DNA of 64,000 nucleotides, from NCBI GenBank assembly GCA_013397075.1, contig VWZS01009594.1, positions 383,697 through 447,696 of the forward strand, written 5' to 3'. Each line of letters begins with the position of its first letter. The stretch's first letter is position 1. The notes below the pieces were generated by a model. The model did no database searches and was not told where the DNA came from. It saw nothing but the letters and a program-made list of their open reading frames with translations. Shown here piece after piece: positions 1 through 11,139 of the stretch. The DNA comes from Rhabdornis inornatus (taxonomy: Eukaryota > Chordata > Aves > Passeriformes > Rhabdornithidae). Made by a program: the position numbers and the translations under genes.

Positions 1-801
1 GCTCAGTGTGGCCTGACCGTGTCCCTCCCCTCACAGTGGCAATGCTATGTTACTCAGGGGACACCCGCTCATAGGGCCACCTGGGCCCTGGGGACAGGGC
101 CATGGTAATGGTGGCACCCCGAGTGGCCCCTCTGAAGGTGGTGGAGGGACAGTGAACCTCTCGTGGCTGGGGTGATTTGATAAACCAAGCGGGGTCGGGG
201 TGGGAGGTGGTGGTGGCAGAAAGACCTCATCCCCAGGGTGGGGGACATTGGGGACACACACAGCAAACGGGGAGAGATCACAGCTCTGCTTTACCATGTT
301 GTCACCCCGGCAGGGGCGCAGGACGGCGGCTCCCCCCGCCCCAGCACAGCCCCTCAGGTCGGAGCCGTGCGGACACCGCGCGTCTGTACAGCCGGACCCC
401 CCCGGCATGGCCCCAGGGCGGGCAGAGAGCAGGGGCGGGACAAGGGGGGCACAGCCGGGGATGGGGGTGTCGTGGGACAGCGCGGGGGGCACCCCCAGCC
501 TCTGGCCACCCCCAACCCTCTGCAGCCCTCGAATGGCAGCCTTGGTGTGAGCGCAGGGAAAAGGGGGGTTCTGGGCACCGAAGGCAGCCGGGAGCGCGGG
601 GAGGGGGAATCCGTAGGCTGGACCGTGGCGGGGGGTGCCGTGGGGCTGGGCAGGAGCGAGGGGAGCTGCAGAGGGCAGCCGGGAACCAAAGCACGGCACG
701 GGCATGCCGTGGGGCTGGGGGTCACTGCGGGGGATGCCAGGGCGATGCCGTGGGGCTGGGCGGGGGCGGGGGGTGCCGGGGGCGCTGCCGCGGCTCCGGG
801 C
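1..801 (-). other. C1QL1 3' untranslated / downstream region
   Basis: This stretch lies directly downstream of the C1QL1 stop codon on the minus strand. It is GC-rich with no convincing coding exon; open frames across it are composition artefacts. I found no AATAAA or ATTAAA on the minus strand here, so the transcript may end beyond the window or use a variant signal. Confidence 0.5.
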
Positions 802-3800
802 TCAGTCCGAGTAGATGATGAAGCCGGAGAAGGTGCTGTACTTGTTGTTGTTGCCGCCGTGGGCTTTGCCCCCGTCCAGCTTGATGAAGACCTCGTCCCC
901 CGCGTCCAGGTGCAGGATGACGCTGTTGCTGGCGTAGTCGTAGTTCTGGTCGGCGTCCTGCGCGATGGCGCTGGCCCGGACCTGCCCAGGGGACACCGCG
1001 GGACCGGCTCAGGGCACGCCTTGGCCCGCGGATCCCACGGGACACGCCGGGTCCCGCCTGACAACATCAGATACCCCCGCTACGCTGTAGCGTGGGGTGC
1101 CCTGGATCCCCCACCGTGGGTGAGGGGGTCCCGGGGGGTGGCGGCTCCTCCGAGCACCGCCCAGAGCCTCTCCATGACCCGGCGGGGACAGACACGGGAC
1201 CACGGCTCTGGGTTTGGGGGACCATGGCACAGACGTGTGACTGCGGGTCTGGATTCAAATGCAGGACTACAGCCCAGACATAGGACCCCATTCTGATACA
1301 GGACCACAGCTCTGACACGGAACCCCAAATCCAGGTTTGGATACAAGACCAGGGGGCCACGGCTCCAACAAGGGACCGACCACAATTCCACATTCAGGCG
1401 TGGGACTGCGGCTCTCACACAGGACCCTGACTCCGTAATTGCATACAAGACCCCAGCTCAGGCACACGACCCCAGCTCCAGAGTCCCATGTGGGACCATG
1501 TCTCTGACACAGGACCCCAGTTCCCAGCTCGGATATGGGACCACAGCTTCATCATGGAACCCCAGATCCAGGTTTGGGTGCAGGACCCCAGCTCAGACAC
1601 AGGACCTCGCCTCTGGGTTTGGATACAGGACAATGCCTGGGACACAGGACCCCATCTCCCAGCCCAGCCCCAAATCAAACCACTGAACGCAGCGCATCCC
1701 ACAGCGCTTCCCAGGAGCTGCGCAGGGACCGTCAGCGTGTGGCGAGGGCTGAACTCAAATCCCTCATCACACGGACCCGCATCCACTGCGGGGCAGGATG
1801 CTCCCCCCATAAAGGTTTCCTGGGTGCCGGCAGAGCCAGAGGAGCCGTCACCGCCTGCAGAAGCGGTTCCGTGGCTGGAGCCCGCTGCCGCTGCAGAATT
1901 CTTTGGGTAATCAAATCTCCGCCGGCGCCTCGCGGGGAGATCGCGGGGCTGGGTGACAGTGACAAGGCGGCTGGTGAAATCCCAAGTGAAATGCAGAAGC
2001 GCTGCGCCGGGAGAAGATGCCGCTAATTACAACCGACGAGAATCGGCTCTTAATTGTCTCGCCGGGCGGGCGGGCACCGGCGACCGGCTGCGGTGTCCCG
2101 GAGCGGCGGGAGAAACACGGCTGTCCCCATGAGTCCTGTCCTTTGCCCCCAGCACAGGAGTCTCAGGGGACCACTCGTCCCCAGCTGCACCTCCCCGAGC
2201 CCACCGGCAGCCTGCGATGCTGGGGTCAGATGCTGTTAACTCTGGAACCTACTGATGGCCAGGCTGGCGATCCCATAGGACTTGCTGGCTCCCACGCAGC
2301 CGTGTCCCTCATGCCACCAGCAACACTCACCCTGTTAAAAGTCACCCTGTGTCTACCCTGCCACCGCGAGCGTCCCTACTCCCGGCGGGGGATCCTGAAT
2401 CCCAGTCAGTCACAGCGCCCCAATCTCCAGGGGACGCTGCCTCTCCTGGGGTTTTGCTGAGGAAGAGGAGTGAAGGAAAAAGGCGTGAGGAAGGAGAACC
2501 AGGAAGATCCATCTGGCGCCGGGCTCCCAGCATCGTCCCCCCCGCCACAGCTGGAGCTGCCCGGTGCCATCCGTCTTCCCTCGTTAGGGAGCCGCCTCGT
2601 CACCGCGCGCCCGCCAGCCCTCACTAACCAGGGAAGATAAATGGCAGCGCTGGGCCCGGGCTGAGCCGCTCCCGGCACCGCAGTGGCACAGGAGGGGGGC
2701 TGCCAGCACGGCCCCCCGCGATGGCCTCACCCCCTTATCCTGTTCTGTGCCTCACTTTCCCCATGGGAGCCATGGGGGTGGCATGGCCCCAGCCTGGACG
2801 CTGCTGCAGCTGCTGTCCCTGACCCCAGTGACAATACTGGGGTGTCCCCGGTTCTGGGGACACTCCAGAGTGGTCCCCAAGGTGTTTGCACCCAAGAGCT
2901 CTCAGGCGGACAGGGGACAGTGGGTGCTGCCATGTGCAGTGACACTCGAGGCCTCGGGGACACCACGTGCCCCACGTACCACCATGGCCCGGGACCCCCG
3001 AGGCGTGGCAGCAGCTGCCATCGAGACCCCCAAACAGTGGGATCCTCAGGATCCTCGGGCACAGCCCTGGGTGCCCTCTCAGCACCCCTGGGTGCAGCCG
3101 TGGGTGACCCCCTCAGACCCCCCTGGGCACAGCAGCAGGTGCCCCCCAGGACCCTTGGGTGCAGCAGCAGATGCCCCCCGCCTCCGACCCCCAGACTGGG
3201 CAGTGGGTGCAGGACCCCCCAGCAGGTCCTTGTGTACCCTTGGGGACTGTCCCCAACAGTCCCCTGGGGCTGTGACCCTCCCTGAACTGTGGGTGGCCCT
3301 CCTACCGCATGGGGACCCCAAAACCACCCGGTACCAGCCCTGGCCGTCCATCCGTCCATCAATCAATCAATCAATCAATCAGTCCGTCCCTCCGTCCGTC
3401 CACATCCCCCCTCCCGCTGCCCTCGCCTCAGCTAGCCGCTAATACAAATAATAATTAATGCTAATTAACCAGCAGCAGCAGCTCCCCTGGCTCTCATTAA
3501 CTCCAGCGCGACCCAACGGTGATGGGCAGCCCCCAAACCGGCAGCACCCAGGGGATTTTGGGGTCAGAGGGGGCTCCCCAAGTTCTGACTCACTCTAAAG
3601 ATGCCAGGATCGATCTTTGTGTCCTGGGAACCCCACACCATGTCAGGGACGAGGAATTTTTGGCAGTAATCCCCTAAATAACCCTATGTTTTAATTATTT
3701 GGGGCATTGGGGGGGGTGAGAATCTTTTTTATAGATATCGATGCGGCGATGCCTTGATAGTAATTAACAAGCAGTTAATTAAGTTGCATCGCCCACCCGA

Positions 3801-6473
3801 GCGCAGCTCCTCTTGACAAGGGGCTCCATAGCTTCTGGAAATTCATCCAGGAATGTCGATGCCTCGCAGAGCTTGGGGGGTAGGAAGGTTTGGGGTGGCC
3901 CCCAAAAATATTTTAGGGGAGGCAAAAGGGTTAAGGTGAGTTTTTGGGGTTCTCAGTCCGGAGTTACACGGATGCTGCTTGGGAGAAAGAGACAATGGTG
4001 CTGGAACCCCCTAAAATTTAGGGCTGGAGGGCGGGGGAGGACAAAAATAATCCCAATGAGAAGAAATTTGAACTGTTTGGATGGAGAAAAGCTGCCGAGC
4101 GGCTCCTGCTCTGCTCCCGCTCGGAAGGGCTTGGAGCCGAGGGGTGAAACGCCGTGGCCGTGACAAGGCTCCCACTCCCTGCCTCACACCCCGGCTGTTT
4201 CTGGGGTGATAACTCAGTTTTGGATTAATTCGAGGTCCTGCATCCTCAGGAAAAGGATGCACCGCGGGTTGTGATGCCTGAGATAAGGATGGGAAGCGGG
4301 AGCACAGTGGATGGATCCCGCGGGAATGCCGGCTGCGGTGACATCCAGGGGAATTGAGCTCGGTGGCATCCCGGGGGTCACAGACACATCCTGTCCCTCG
4401 GATCGTGGCCGGGAGGGGGACATGGCGTGGAAAAGGGGCACCCGAAAAGCGTGTGGATGGCGAGGCTGAGTCCTGGCATTGGGGGTTCCAGAGGGATGGG
4501 GTCGGGGGGATGCGGGAGCGGGGAGGGGGAAGGATGGAGCCACCCTCGGGGTGCGTGTTCCCCGCGGTGTCCCCATGCCGCCCGTCCTGACCCAGCAGCA
4601 GCAGGAGCAGAGCTGGCTCCGGGCTGCGGATGCAGTCCCCCAAAAAAGGGCCAAGCACTGCGCCCCTCGAGGCCACCACGGACACCGTCCCTGCGAAGGA
4701 GCCCTGTGCCCCCAGGGACCTCATCGGGGACAATGGCATGGATGGGGGGGGCACCCCGGGGACGCTGTGGGGACGCCCCAAGGCACCACAAGGCGCCCCA
4801 AGGCACCACAAGGCACCCCAAGGAACATCTCCGTGGCCAAGGAAAGAGCTGAGGGAACCCCTGGGGACACGTCAGGGTGGATGGTGACTGTCCCCAGCCC
4901 TGGGAGAGGGACAAGGCACACAGGACAGCGTCTGGGAATGGGAGGAGGAGAAGGAGGAGGGGGATGTGACACCCCAGGGGTGCACCCGGAGCCCTGCAGT
5001 GTCCCTAGAAGAAGGACAGGGCCCCCCAGGGGTGCTCCTTCAGGGCGGGGAGCACCCCGGGGCTGCATCCACAGCCCGTCATTGCCACTGGGAGAAGGAT
5101 GGAGCATCCTGGGGAAGCGTCTCCAGCAATGAGAGAAGGATGGGGCACGCTGAGGATGCAGCTCCAGAGATGGGAGCAGGACAGAGCCCTTCGGGGGTGC
5201 ACCCTGCGTCCATCATGTCACTGAGAGGAGAACAGGGCACCCTGGGGTTACACCCCCGTGCCCAGGAGAAGGATGTGGCACCCTGGAAATGCACACAAAT
5301 CCCATCATTGTCACCGAGAGAGGGACAGAGCATCCTGGGGGTACATCCCTGGAGATAGGAAAAGGACAGGGCATTCTGAGGGTGCACACAGAGCCAATCT
5401 TCACCACTGGGAGAAGGATAAAGCACTCCAGGGGTGCACGTCAGTGTCTGGGAGAAGGATGTGGCATGCCAGGGATGAACCCAGAGCCCATCGTTGCCAC
5501 TGGGAGAAGGATGTGACACCCTGGGGATGCATCTTTGGGGATGGGAAAAGGATGGGGCCCCTGAGGAAGCACCCAGAGCCCGTCATTAGCACTGGGAGAA
5601 GGATGTGGCACCCTGGGGGTGCATCCCTGGGGCCAGCAGAAGGATGGAGCACCCAGGGAGTGCATCGCTGGGGCCGGGAAAAGGACGGGGCCCCCGGGGA
5701 AGCACTCGCAGTCCATCATCAGCACAAAGAGAATGTGGCAACCTGGAGGTGCATCCCTGGGGCCAGGAGAAGGACGGAACACCCAGAGGGGACATCGATG
5801 AGGCCAGGAAAAGAACGGGGCACCCCGAGAAGTCACCCATAGCCCTTCTCCCGTGCTTGGGGACAGCAGAGCTCCCGTTCCTGCAGAGGGAGCCGGGATG
5901 GGCAGCCCTTACCTGCCCGTTCTTGCAGAGGTCGGCCCACATGCTGGTGCCGTCGCCGCCGCGCATGAGGACGTGGTAGGTGAAGAAGTAGGTGCCGGGG
6001 ATGGCGCAGGTGAACTTGCCCGAGGTTGCGTCGTAGCTGTTGCCCAGGTTGGTGACCACGTCGTCGAACTTGAGGACCTCGTAGCCCTCGTGGGGGTTCT
6101 TGAGGCCGGCGTAGAAGGCGACCCGCGGCACCGTGCTGTAGGTGGCCGCGCTCACCGCGCCCGTAGCCCCCGGTCCCGGTAATCCCGGGGGGCCCGGTCT
6201 TCCTGCTTCACCCCTCGCCCCCACCGGCCCCGGCGGTCCCGGTTCTCCGGGCGGTCCCGGTGGTCCGGGTTTTCCCGGTCTCCCCGGTTTGCCTTGGGGA
6301 CCTTGCACCAGGGTGGAGGGCGGCGGGAGGGGGCCGCGCTCGGCCGGTTGCGGGGGGGCGGCGGGGCCGTAGGGCTCGCAGACCATCCGGCAGGTGCCCA
6401 GCATCTCGTACCGGCCGTCGGTACCGGCGGAGCTCACCAACACCGGGATGAGCACCACCAGCACCAGCACCAT
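802..6473 (-). CDS. C1QL1: C1QL1, complement C1q-like protein 1 (two exons)
   Basis: Secreted C1q/TNF-family protein. In mammals it is made by climbing-fibre neurons and binds the adhesion receptor BAI3 at synapses (family knowledge). Exons: 6473-5913 and 981-802, with donor GT at 5912-5911 and an AG acceptor just above 981; 246 codons in total. Residues 1-15 form a hydrophobic signal peptide. Cysteines near 28 and 32 lie in the multimerisation segment (GTCRMVC). Residues 58-102 are an uninterrupted run of about 15 Gly-X-Y collagen triplets. Residues 115-246 are the gC1q domain, ending in FIIYSD. The intron interrupts gC1q after KNGQ. The start ATG at 6473 was chosen because the signal peptide begins there as in mammals. 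A 42-N gap starts 18 bases upstream, so the 5' UTR is not resolved. C1QL2-4 are the alternatives, but the flanking genes and the GTCRMVC segment favour C1QL1. Confidence 0.95.
1090..1660. repeat. Diverged minisatellite in C1QL1 intron
   Basis: Irregular repetition of phrases such as 'acacaggaccccagctc', with variants 'gggaccacagctc' and 'ggtttggatacaggac'. Units are roughly 20-60 bases and strongly diverged, so copy number cannot be stated by eye. Confidence 0.6.
3341..3401. repeat. Compound tetranucleotide microsatellite
   Basis: Runs of CCGT/CCAT flank five to six copies of CAAT within the C1QL1 intron. Confidence 0.85.
3440..3790. promoter_or_regulatory. Candidate homeodomain-site islands in C1QL1 intron
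   Basis: Two AT-rich islands (3440-3475 and 3670-3790) are dense in TAATTA/TTAATTAA cores, for example ataataattaatgctaatta and agtaattaacaagcagttaa, inside sequence that is otherwise GC-rich. Such islands are often conserved enhancers next to neural genes. The function is inferred from composition only. Confidence 0.35.
4760..4830. repeat. Short direct repeat, 'aaggcaccaca' units
   Basis: Four adjacent units alternating 'aaggcaccaca' and 'aggc(g/a)cccc', in the C1QL1 intron just before the larger array. Confidence 0.7.
4950..5850. repeat. Minisatellite array in C1QL1 intron
   Basis: About 0.9 kb built from diverged units of roughly 60 bases. Each has a 'gagaaggatgtggcaccctgg' like core followed by 'gggtgcatcc' and 'agcccatcattgcc'. 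The array ends about 60 bases from the exon 1 splice donor. Confidence 0.85.
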
Positions 6474-6491
6474 CACCACCCCCGCCGCGGC

Positions 6492-6533
6492 NNNNNNNNN
6501 NNNNNNNNNNNNNNNNNNNNNNNNNNNNNNNNN
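6492..6533. other. Assembly gap, 42 N
   Basis: A run of 42 Ns lies just upstream of the C1QL1 start codon (nearest coding base 6473). It hides part of the 5' UTR or promoter. Real gap length is unknown. Confidence 0.99.
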
Positions 6534-8242
6534 AGGGAGGTGGGATCGGACCCACTGACCCCCTCCTCCAATCATGCGGGATCCCTCGGTGACCCCGGCC
6601 CCGCGTGGTCACCCGAGCCACGCCCTGTCCCCACGCCACACCCCGAGCACCCCGAGCGTCCCCGTGGAGCTGAACCCATCACCTGTGTCCCCCCAGAAGA
6701 ACACCCACGAGGGATGGTGCCCAGGGCCCGCCCCTACTCCCTGCCTCAGTTTCCCCTCCCACGAGGGACCACACTTTGGGACAGCCCAGGTGACACCCCC
6801 GTGGCCAAGCATTCGTCGCGGTCGTCCGTGGGCCCGTGGGATGGGAAGTCACGAGTGGTGGCAAAGGCCACAGAGACAACGGAGCAGCCGCAGGTGCCAC
6901 CGCGGGCACGGCCGGGATACGCGCAGGAGCCGCCCCGCGGGCTGAGCACCGGCGGGCTCATGACATGGGGACACGCGGCTGCGCCCGCTCCGTCGCCTGC
7001 CATCTCCATCACCCTCGGCGGGGACAGCAGGACGCGATGGCAAGTGACAGGCGCCGCCAGCGCCGGGGGTGAGCGAAGGACGCGGGGACGGGGGAGGGGG
7101 ACACGGACACACAGGAGCAGAGCGGCCCGGGGCCGCTCCCAGTGCCGCCCGCCACAGCCGTTCAGCGGCCCCGGGTGACAACACCGAGGTGGCATCAACC
7201 GAGGTGGCACTTGTGAGGTCCATAGGGTCATCATCCCCCCTGCCCCCAAAAAACACCCTGGAGGTGCACCCCCTCATCCCCTTCACGCCTGTGCAATGGC
7301 CCCAAGCCCCAGGGGACACACGGGGGACAAGCCCCACCCCCGCCCCAAAAGAGGGGGAACCAAGAGGACGTTTGACAGCCATCGATCGCCCCCGCATGTC
7401 CCCCGGCTCCCGCAGAGGCTTTAATCAGTGAGCATAAATCAATTAGCTGCCTTTAAGGAGGCAATTATTCCTGGGGGCTTTACAAGGTTGGGGGGGAGAG
7501 CATTTTGGGGTGGGGGTGCTGCCAACACCGTATCCCCCCCTTCAAAGTTGTCACCATTATGTCACCAGCTGTTTCCCTGGTTCTTTTCTCCATCATTTTT
7601 GTCACCCCCCCCTCCACAGCCCCCTATTCCTCATTATCTTTCTGCTTTAACAAGCGCCTAAAAATACGCCTCACGAGGTCACAGGCTGCGTGAGTCACCG
7701 TCAGCACAGGGATGGTCCGGGTGGGCAGGGGGCTTTGCGTGCAGACAGGGTGGCCATGGCAGGACACAGAGGGAGGACAGGCCCACGCTGGTTGCATCAT
7801 CTCACCTGGAGGGTCAGGGGACATCCCTGGTCCTGGCTACCGCATCCTCCTTGTGGGGATACAGCCCCAGCTCACCTTGTTGCCACAGGACATTGTGTCC
7901 CCTTGGCATAGCCACCACCCCAGGCTGCTACATTACTCTGGGCCACCCTGTCCCCATAGCAAGGCCACCACCCTCGGCCACCATGTCCCCACACTGTGGC
8001 CCTACAGCCAGGTAAAGAGCCAGGACAACCTCAACGCTGCCGCGGGACAGCAGCACTGTATGGGGGGGAACAATACCCCAGCTGACACTGGATGGAGCCT
8101 CTGAGGTGCTCCCTGTCCCCAAGCCCTGTATGGGGAGGGGGTGCAGCGCAGCCCCTCAAACCAAATCCATCCACCTGGGCACAGGGTGGCAAAGCTCTAA
8201 AGGGCCACGTTTGGGAGTGCAGGAGTTGGGAAAGGGACAAAG

Positions 8243-8705
8243 GTGGGAGGTGACAGCAGCAGTGGCTGCCATGGTTATGGTGGTTGTGATGGCAGCGACG
8301 GCAGCAGTGATTCCAGCGACAGCAGTGACTCCAGTGGTAGTGGTGGTGGCTGCAGTGGCTGTGGTGGCAGTGGTGCCGGCAGTGGCTGTGGCTGTTGCAG
8401 TGGTGGCTGCAGTGGTGACAAAGTGGCTGTCATAGCTGCAGTGGTTGCGGTGGTGGCTGCAGTGATGGTGGTGGCAGTAGTTGCTGTGGTGGCTGCAGCT
8501 CTTGTGGTGGTGGCTGCAGTAGGTGTGGTGACACCAGTGGCAGCGGTGGCTGCAGCTGTTGCGGCGGTGGCTGCAGTGGTTGTGGTGACAGCAGTGGCAG
8601 CGGTGGCTGCAGCTGTTGCGGCGGTGGCTGCAGTGGTTGTGGTGACAGCAGTGGCAGCGGTGGCTGCAGCTGTTGTGGCTGCGGCGGTGGCGGTGGCTGC
8701 GGCTC
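8243..8705. repeat. GTGGCTGCAG-type array with a 57-base higher-order unit
   Basis: Imperfect triplet-like array (gtggctgcagtggtg...). Near its end a 57-base unit starts at 8524 (one mismatch), 8581 and 8638 (partial); the copies are nearly identical, implying recent expansion. Frames reading Ala/Val/Ser/Cys runs through it are low-complexity artefacts. Confidence 0.9.
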
Positions 8706-8734
8706 CGCTCGACGCCCGCCGCTCCTCTGCAAAG

Positions 8735-8830
8735 GTTAAGCAAACAGCAGCTCCCGCAGAATCGATGCCGGCCGAGCCCTCGGCTGTTTGCTTTGGCAGC
8801 GCGGCGCGGGGGCGGGTGGGCCGTGCTGGG
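8735..8830. promoter_or_regulatory. Candidate regulatory element A (paired with 11082-11139)
   Basis: CpG-rich block containing GCAGAATCGAT-G-CCGGCCG at 8756-8774, then TTTGGC at 8792-8797 and GCGCGGCGCGGGG at 8799-8811. The same words in the same order and near-equal spacing recur 2.3 kb away. Regulatory function is inferred. Confidence 0.4.
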
Positions 8831-9354
8831 GACGCCGGCAGCGGGGAGGGGGACAATCAATGCTCCAGGGGCACAGGTTTGGTCGGGGGGCGGCTGTGCT
8901 CCCCCATCTCCTGCTCGCTGTGGAACTCATGGAGGAGGATTTGTGGAAGGGCGAGGGTGGCCAGGCCAGGGCAGGGAGCTCGTGGGGCTGGCACTCTGCC
9001 GTGCCTCAGTTTCCCCTCCTGGCATTGTGGCAGACACTGCCCATAGGACCACTTTTGGCCAGGGGGACAGGGACACTGTGCCCCCCTCACCTGCCTGCAG
9101 GCCCAGCAGCCGTGGCTCAGCACAGGAGTGGCTCAGCTGGAATTAAGACAGAGCCGGACACAACCAATGAGCCCAATGTCGGCCCACGATGAGGAGCCTG
9201 GGGAGGGAGTGGCCGTTTGCAGGCTGTCCCGATGAGTTTGGATGCTGTCCCCCAAATTCCAACTGCGTCCTCAGGATGGGCTCTGGAAGGGGCCGTGGGA
9301 GGGGGACATTCAGCTGTGGCGAGGGAGGGCCAACTGTCTGGTGGCCTTGAAGGA

Positions 9355-9540
9355 CAACTGGATGGCTGGTTGGCGAGCTGGGTGGTTGGTGGCCAAGTGG
9401 CTCACTGGCAGTGAGCGGGCTGGTTGGACACCCAGCCGGTTGGCTGGATAGGTAGATGGCTGGGAGTGGGCTGGCTGGCTGGTGGCTTGGTTGCCTGGCT
9501 GGATCATTGGCTAGATGGCTGGTTGGCTGGCTGGCCAGTA
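9355..9540. repeat. GGCTGGTTGGCT-type simple repeat
   Basis: Short degenerate units of ggctgg, ttggctg and gatggctgg in the intergenic region upstream of C1QL1. Confidence 0.8.
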
Positions 9541-10094
9541 GACCACCAGTCAGGTTGCCTGTCCAGCTCTCTGTCTACTTGTCTGGCCAGCTGACCCAGG
9601 GGCTGCATAGCTGGCCAGGTCAGCCCTGGTCCCGGGGCCAGCAACATCCTAGCATGCCCCAGCCCAGCGCCAGGCACTGTCCCTTGCCCAGCGGGGGGAG
9701 CCCGGCCGCAGGCAGGGGGAGGGCAAGGTGTGGGTGGCACATCCCCTGTCCCTGTCCCCGTCACGCTGCCTTCTCATTACGGGCACGGCGGGGCCCGTCA
9801 CCCTCCCACCGCGCGGCAATTAAGGGCTGCCAACACCGACAGTTAATTAGCGCCAGCGGTGAGTGCTGGGAGGTGACGGCCGCATGGCTGGCGGAGGGGA
9901 CGGGATCGGGGACGTGTCCCCCCAGGGGGACATGGGGTGGGAGTAGCCGGGATTTGGGCTGCTGGGACCAGCTGTGCTGTCGCGGGGCCACGGCCGGTGG
10001 GGATGGGGTGTGACACGGAGAGGGTGCACAGTGACAAGTGGGTGCCAGCGATGGTGTGTGCAGGAGGTGCCACTGGGGAGGATCCTGCACCGTC

Positions 10095-10620
10095 ACCCAC
10101 GGTGACGGTGGGTTACACCCCAGGCTGTGCAGTGACGGTGACAGTGGGTGACACCCCGTGGGCCATGCAGTGACAGTGACACTGGGTGATACACTGTGGG
10201 CCGGCAGTGACGGTGACAGTGGGTGACACCCCGTGGGCCACGCAGTGACATAGCATTGTGTGACAGCTCTAGCACCAGGCACTGATGGTGACTCTGTGTG
10301 ACAATCCACGGGAGCTGCAGTGACACTGCGTGGCACCCGGCGGCCCCACAGTGACAGTGACACCCTGTGCGCTGCGCGGTGACAGTGACACCATGTGACA
10401 CTCCAGGGAGCAACAGTGGAGCTGTGCAACACCGCAGGGCTGTGCAGCAGCTCCGTGTGACACGAGTGGGGCTGTGCAGCCGCGGTGACACTGTGTGACA
10501 CCCCAGGGAGGTGTGCAGTAACACGGACACTGTGCCACTCCCCGGGGGCCATGCAGTGATAGTGACACCTGTGACAACAGACTCCATGAAGTGACACTGG
10601 TGACACCAGTGCCATGTAGT
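10095..10620. repeat. Minisatellite, 'cagtgacggtgacagtgggtgacac' units
   Basis: About 0.5 kb of diverged units of roughly 30-60 bases built on 'cagtgacagtgacactg(g/t)gtgacac' and 'ccccgtgggccatg'. Confidence 0.85.
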
Positions 10621-10789
10621 GACACCACACTCGGCCCCCCCAGCCTGTTCCCCCTTGTGGGTATTGAGGTGCCCACCCAGTTCACACCTGGGGACATGCC
10701 CCATGGGGGGACAGCACCCTGTACCTGCAGTCTCGTGAGAGGACATCTGCCCCCGTCCCCTGCCCCAGCAGGTGTCCCATGGTGGGTGT

Positions 10790-11045
10790 GCTCCAGGAAT
10801 GCGGTACACCAGGGACGGGGCGATCTGAGGAAGGGGTTACCCCGGGGAGGGGGTGCACTGTGGAGGGGGTGCTCCAGGGATGGAGCTCCAAGAAAGGGAG
10901 GTTTCAGGAATGGGGAAGGGGATGCTCTGAGGAAGAGGTGCTGCAGAGAGGGGGTGCCCCAGGAAGGGGGTGCGCTGGGGAAGAAGTGCTTCGTGCGAGG
11001 CTGCTCCGGCTCGTAGGGGGGTGCAGGAGCAGGGGGTGCAGCAGG
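10790..11045. repeat. G-rich minisatellite, 'ggaagggggtgc' units
   Basis: Degenerate units of about 25-30 bases containing ggaa/gggg/gtgctcc(a/g)ggg, directly before the CpG-rich element B. Confidence 0.7.
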
Positions 11046-11081
11046 AGGAGTGTCCGTCTGTCACGAGCCCCTCCAGCCGCA

Positions 11082-11139
11082 GCAGAATCGATCCGGCCGC
11101 CAATTTGCACAGTCAAATATTTGGCTTCGCGGCGCGGGG
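11082..11139. promoter_or_regulatory. Candidate regulatory element B (paired with 8756-8811)
   Basis: Contains GCAGAATCGATCCGGCCG at 11082-11099, TTTGGC at 11120-11125 and CGCGGCGCGGGG at 11128-11139. Order and spacing match element A (36 versus 38 bases from first to second word). It also holds a gccaa...tttggc imperfect inverted repeat. Confidence 0.4.

Larger units (their letters stand above)
982..5912 (-). other. C1QL1 intron: repeats plus AT-rich islands
   Basis: This 4.9 kb intron holds no coding exon that I can see. It carries diverged tandem repeats at about 1090-1660 and 4950-5850, a CAAT/CCGT microsatellite at 3341-3401, and TAAT-rich islands at about 2020-2056, 3440-3475 and 3670-3790 that stand out from the GC-rich surroundings. 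Confidence 0.7.

Noticed and set aside
4950..5850. Regular spacing reminiscent of a CRISPR array
   Set aside because: Units are tandem and diverged with no unique spacers, in a vertebrate intron; it is a minisatellite.
8243..8856. Ala/Val-rich and Ser/Gly/Cys-rich frames of up to 267 codons
   Set aside because: These are direct translations of the GTGGCTGCAG array in several frames and are not genes.
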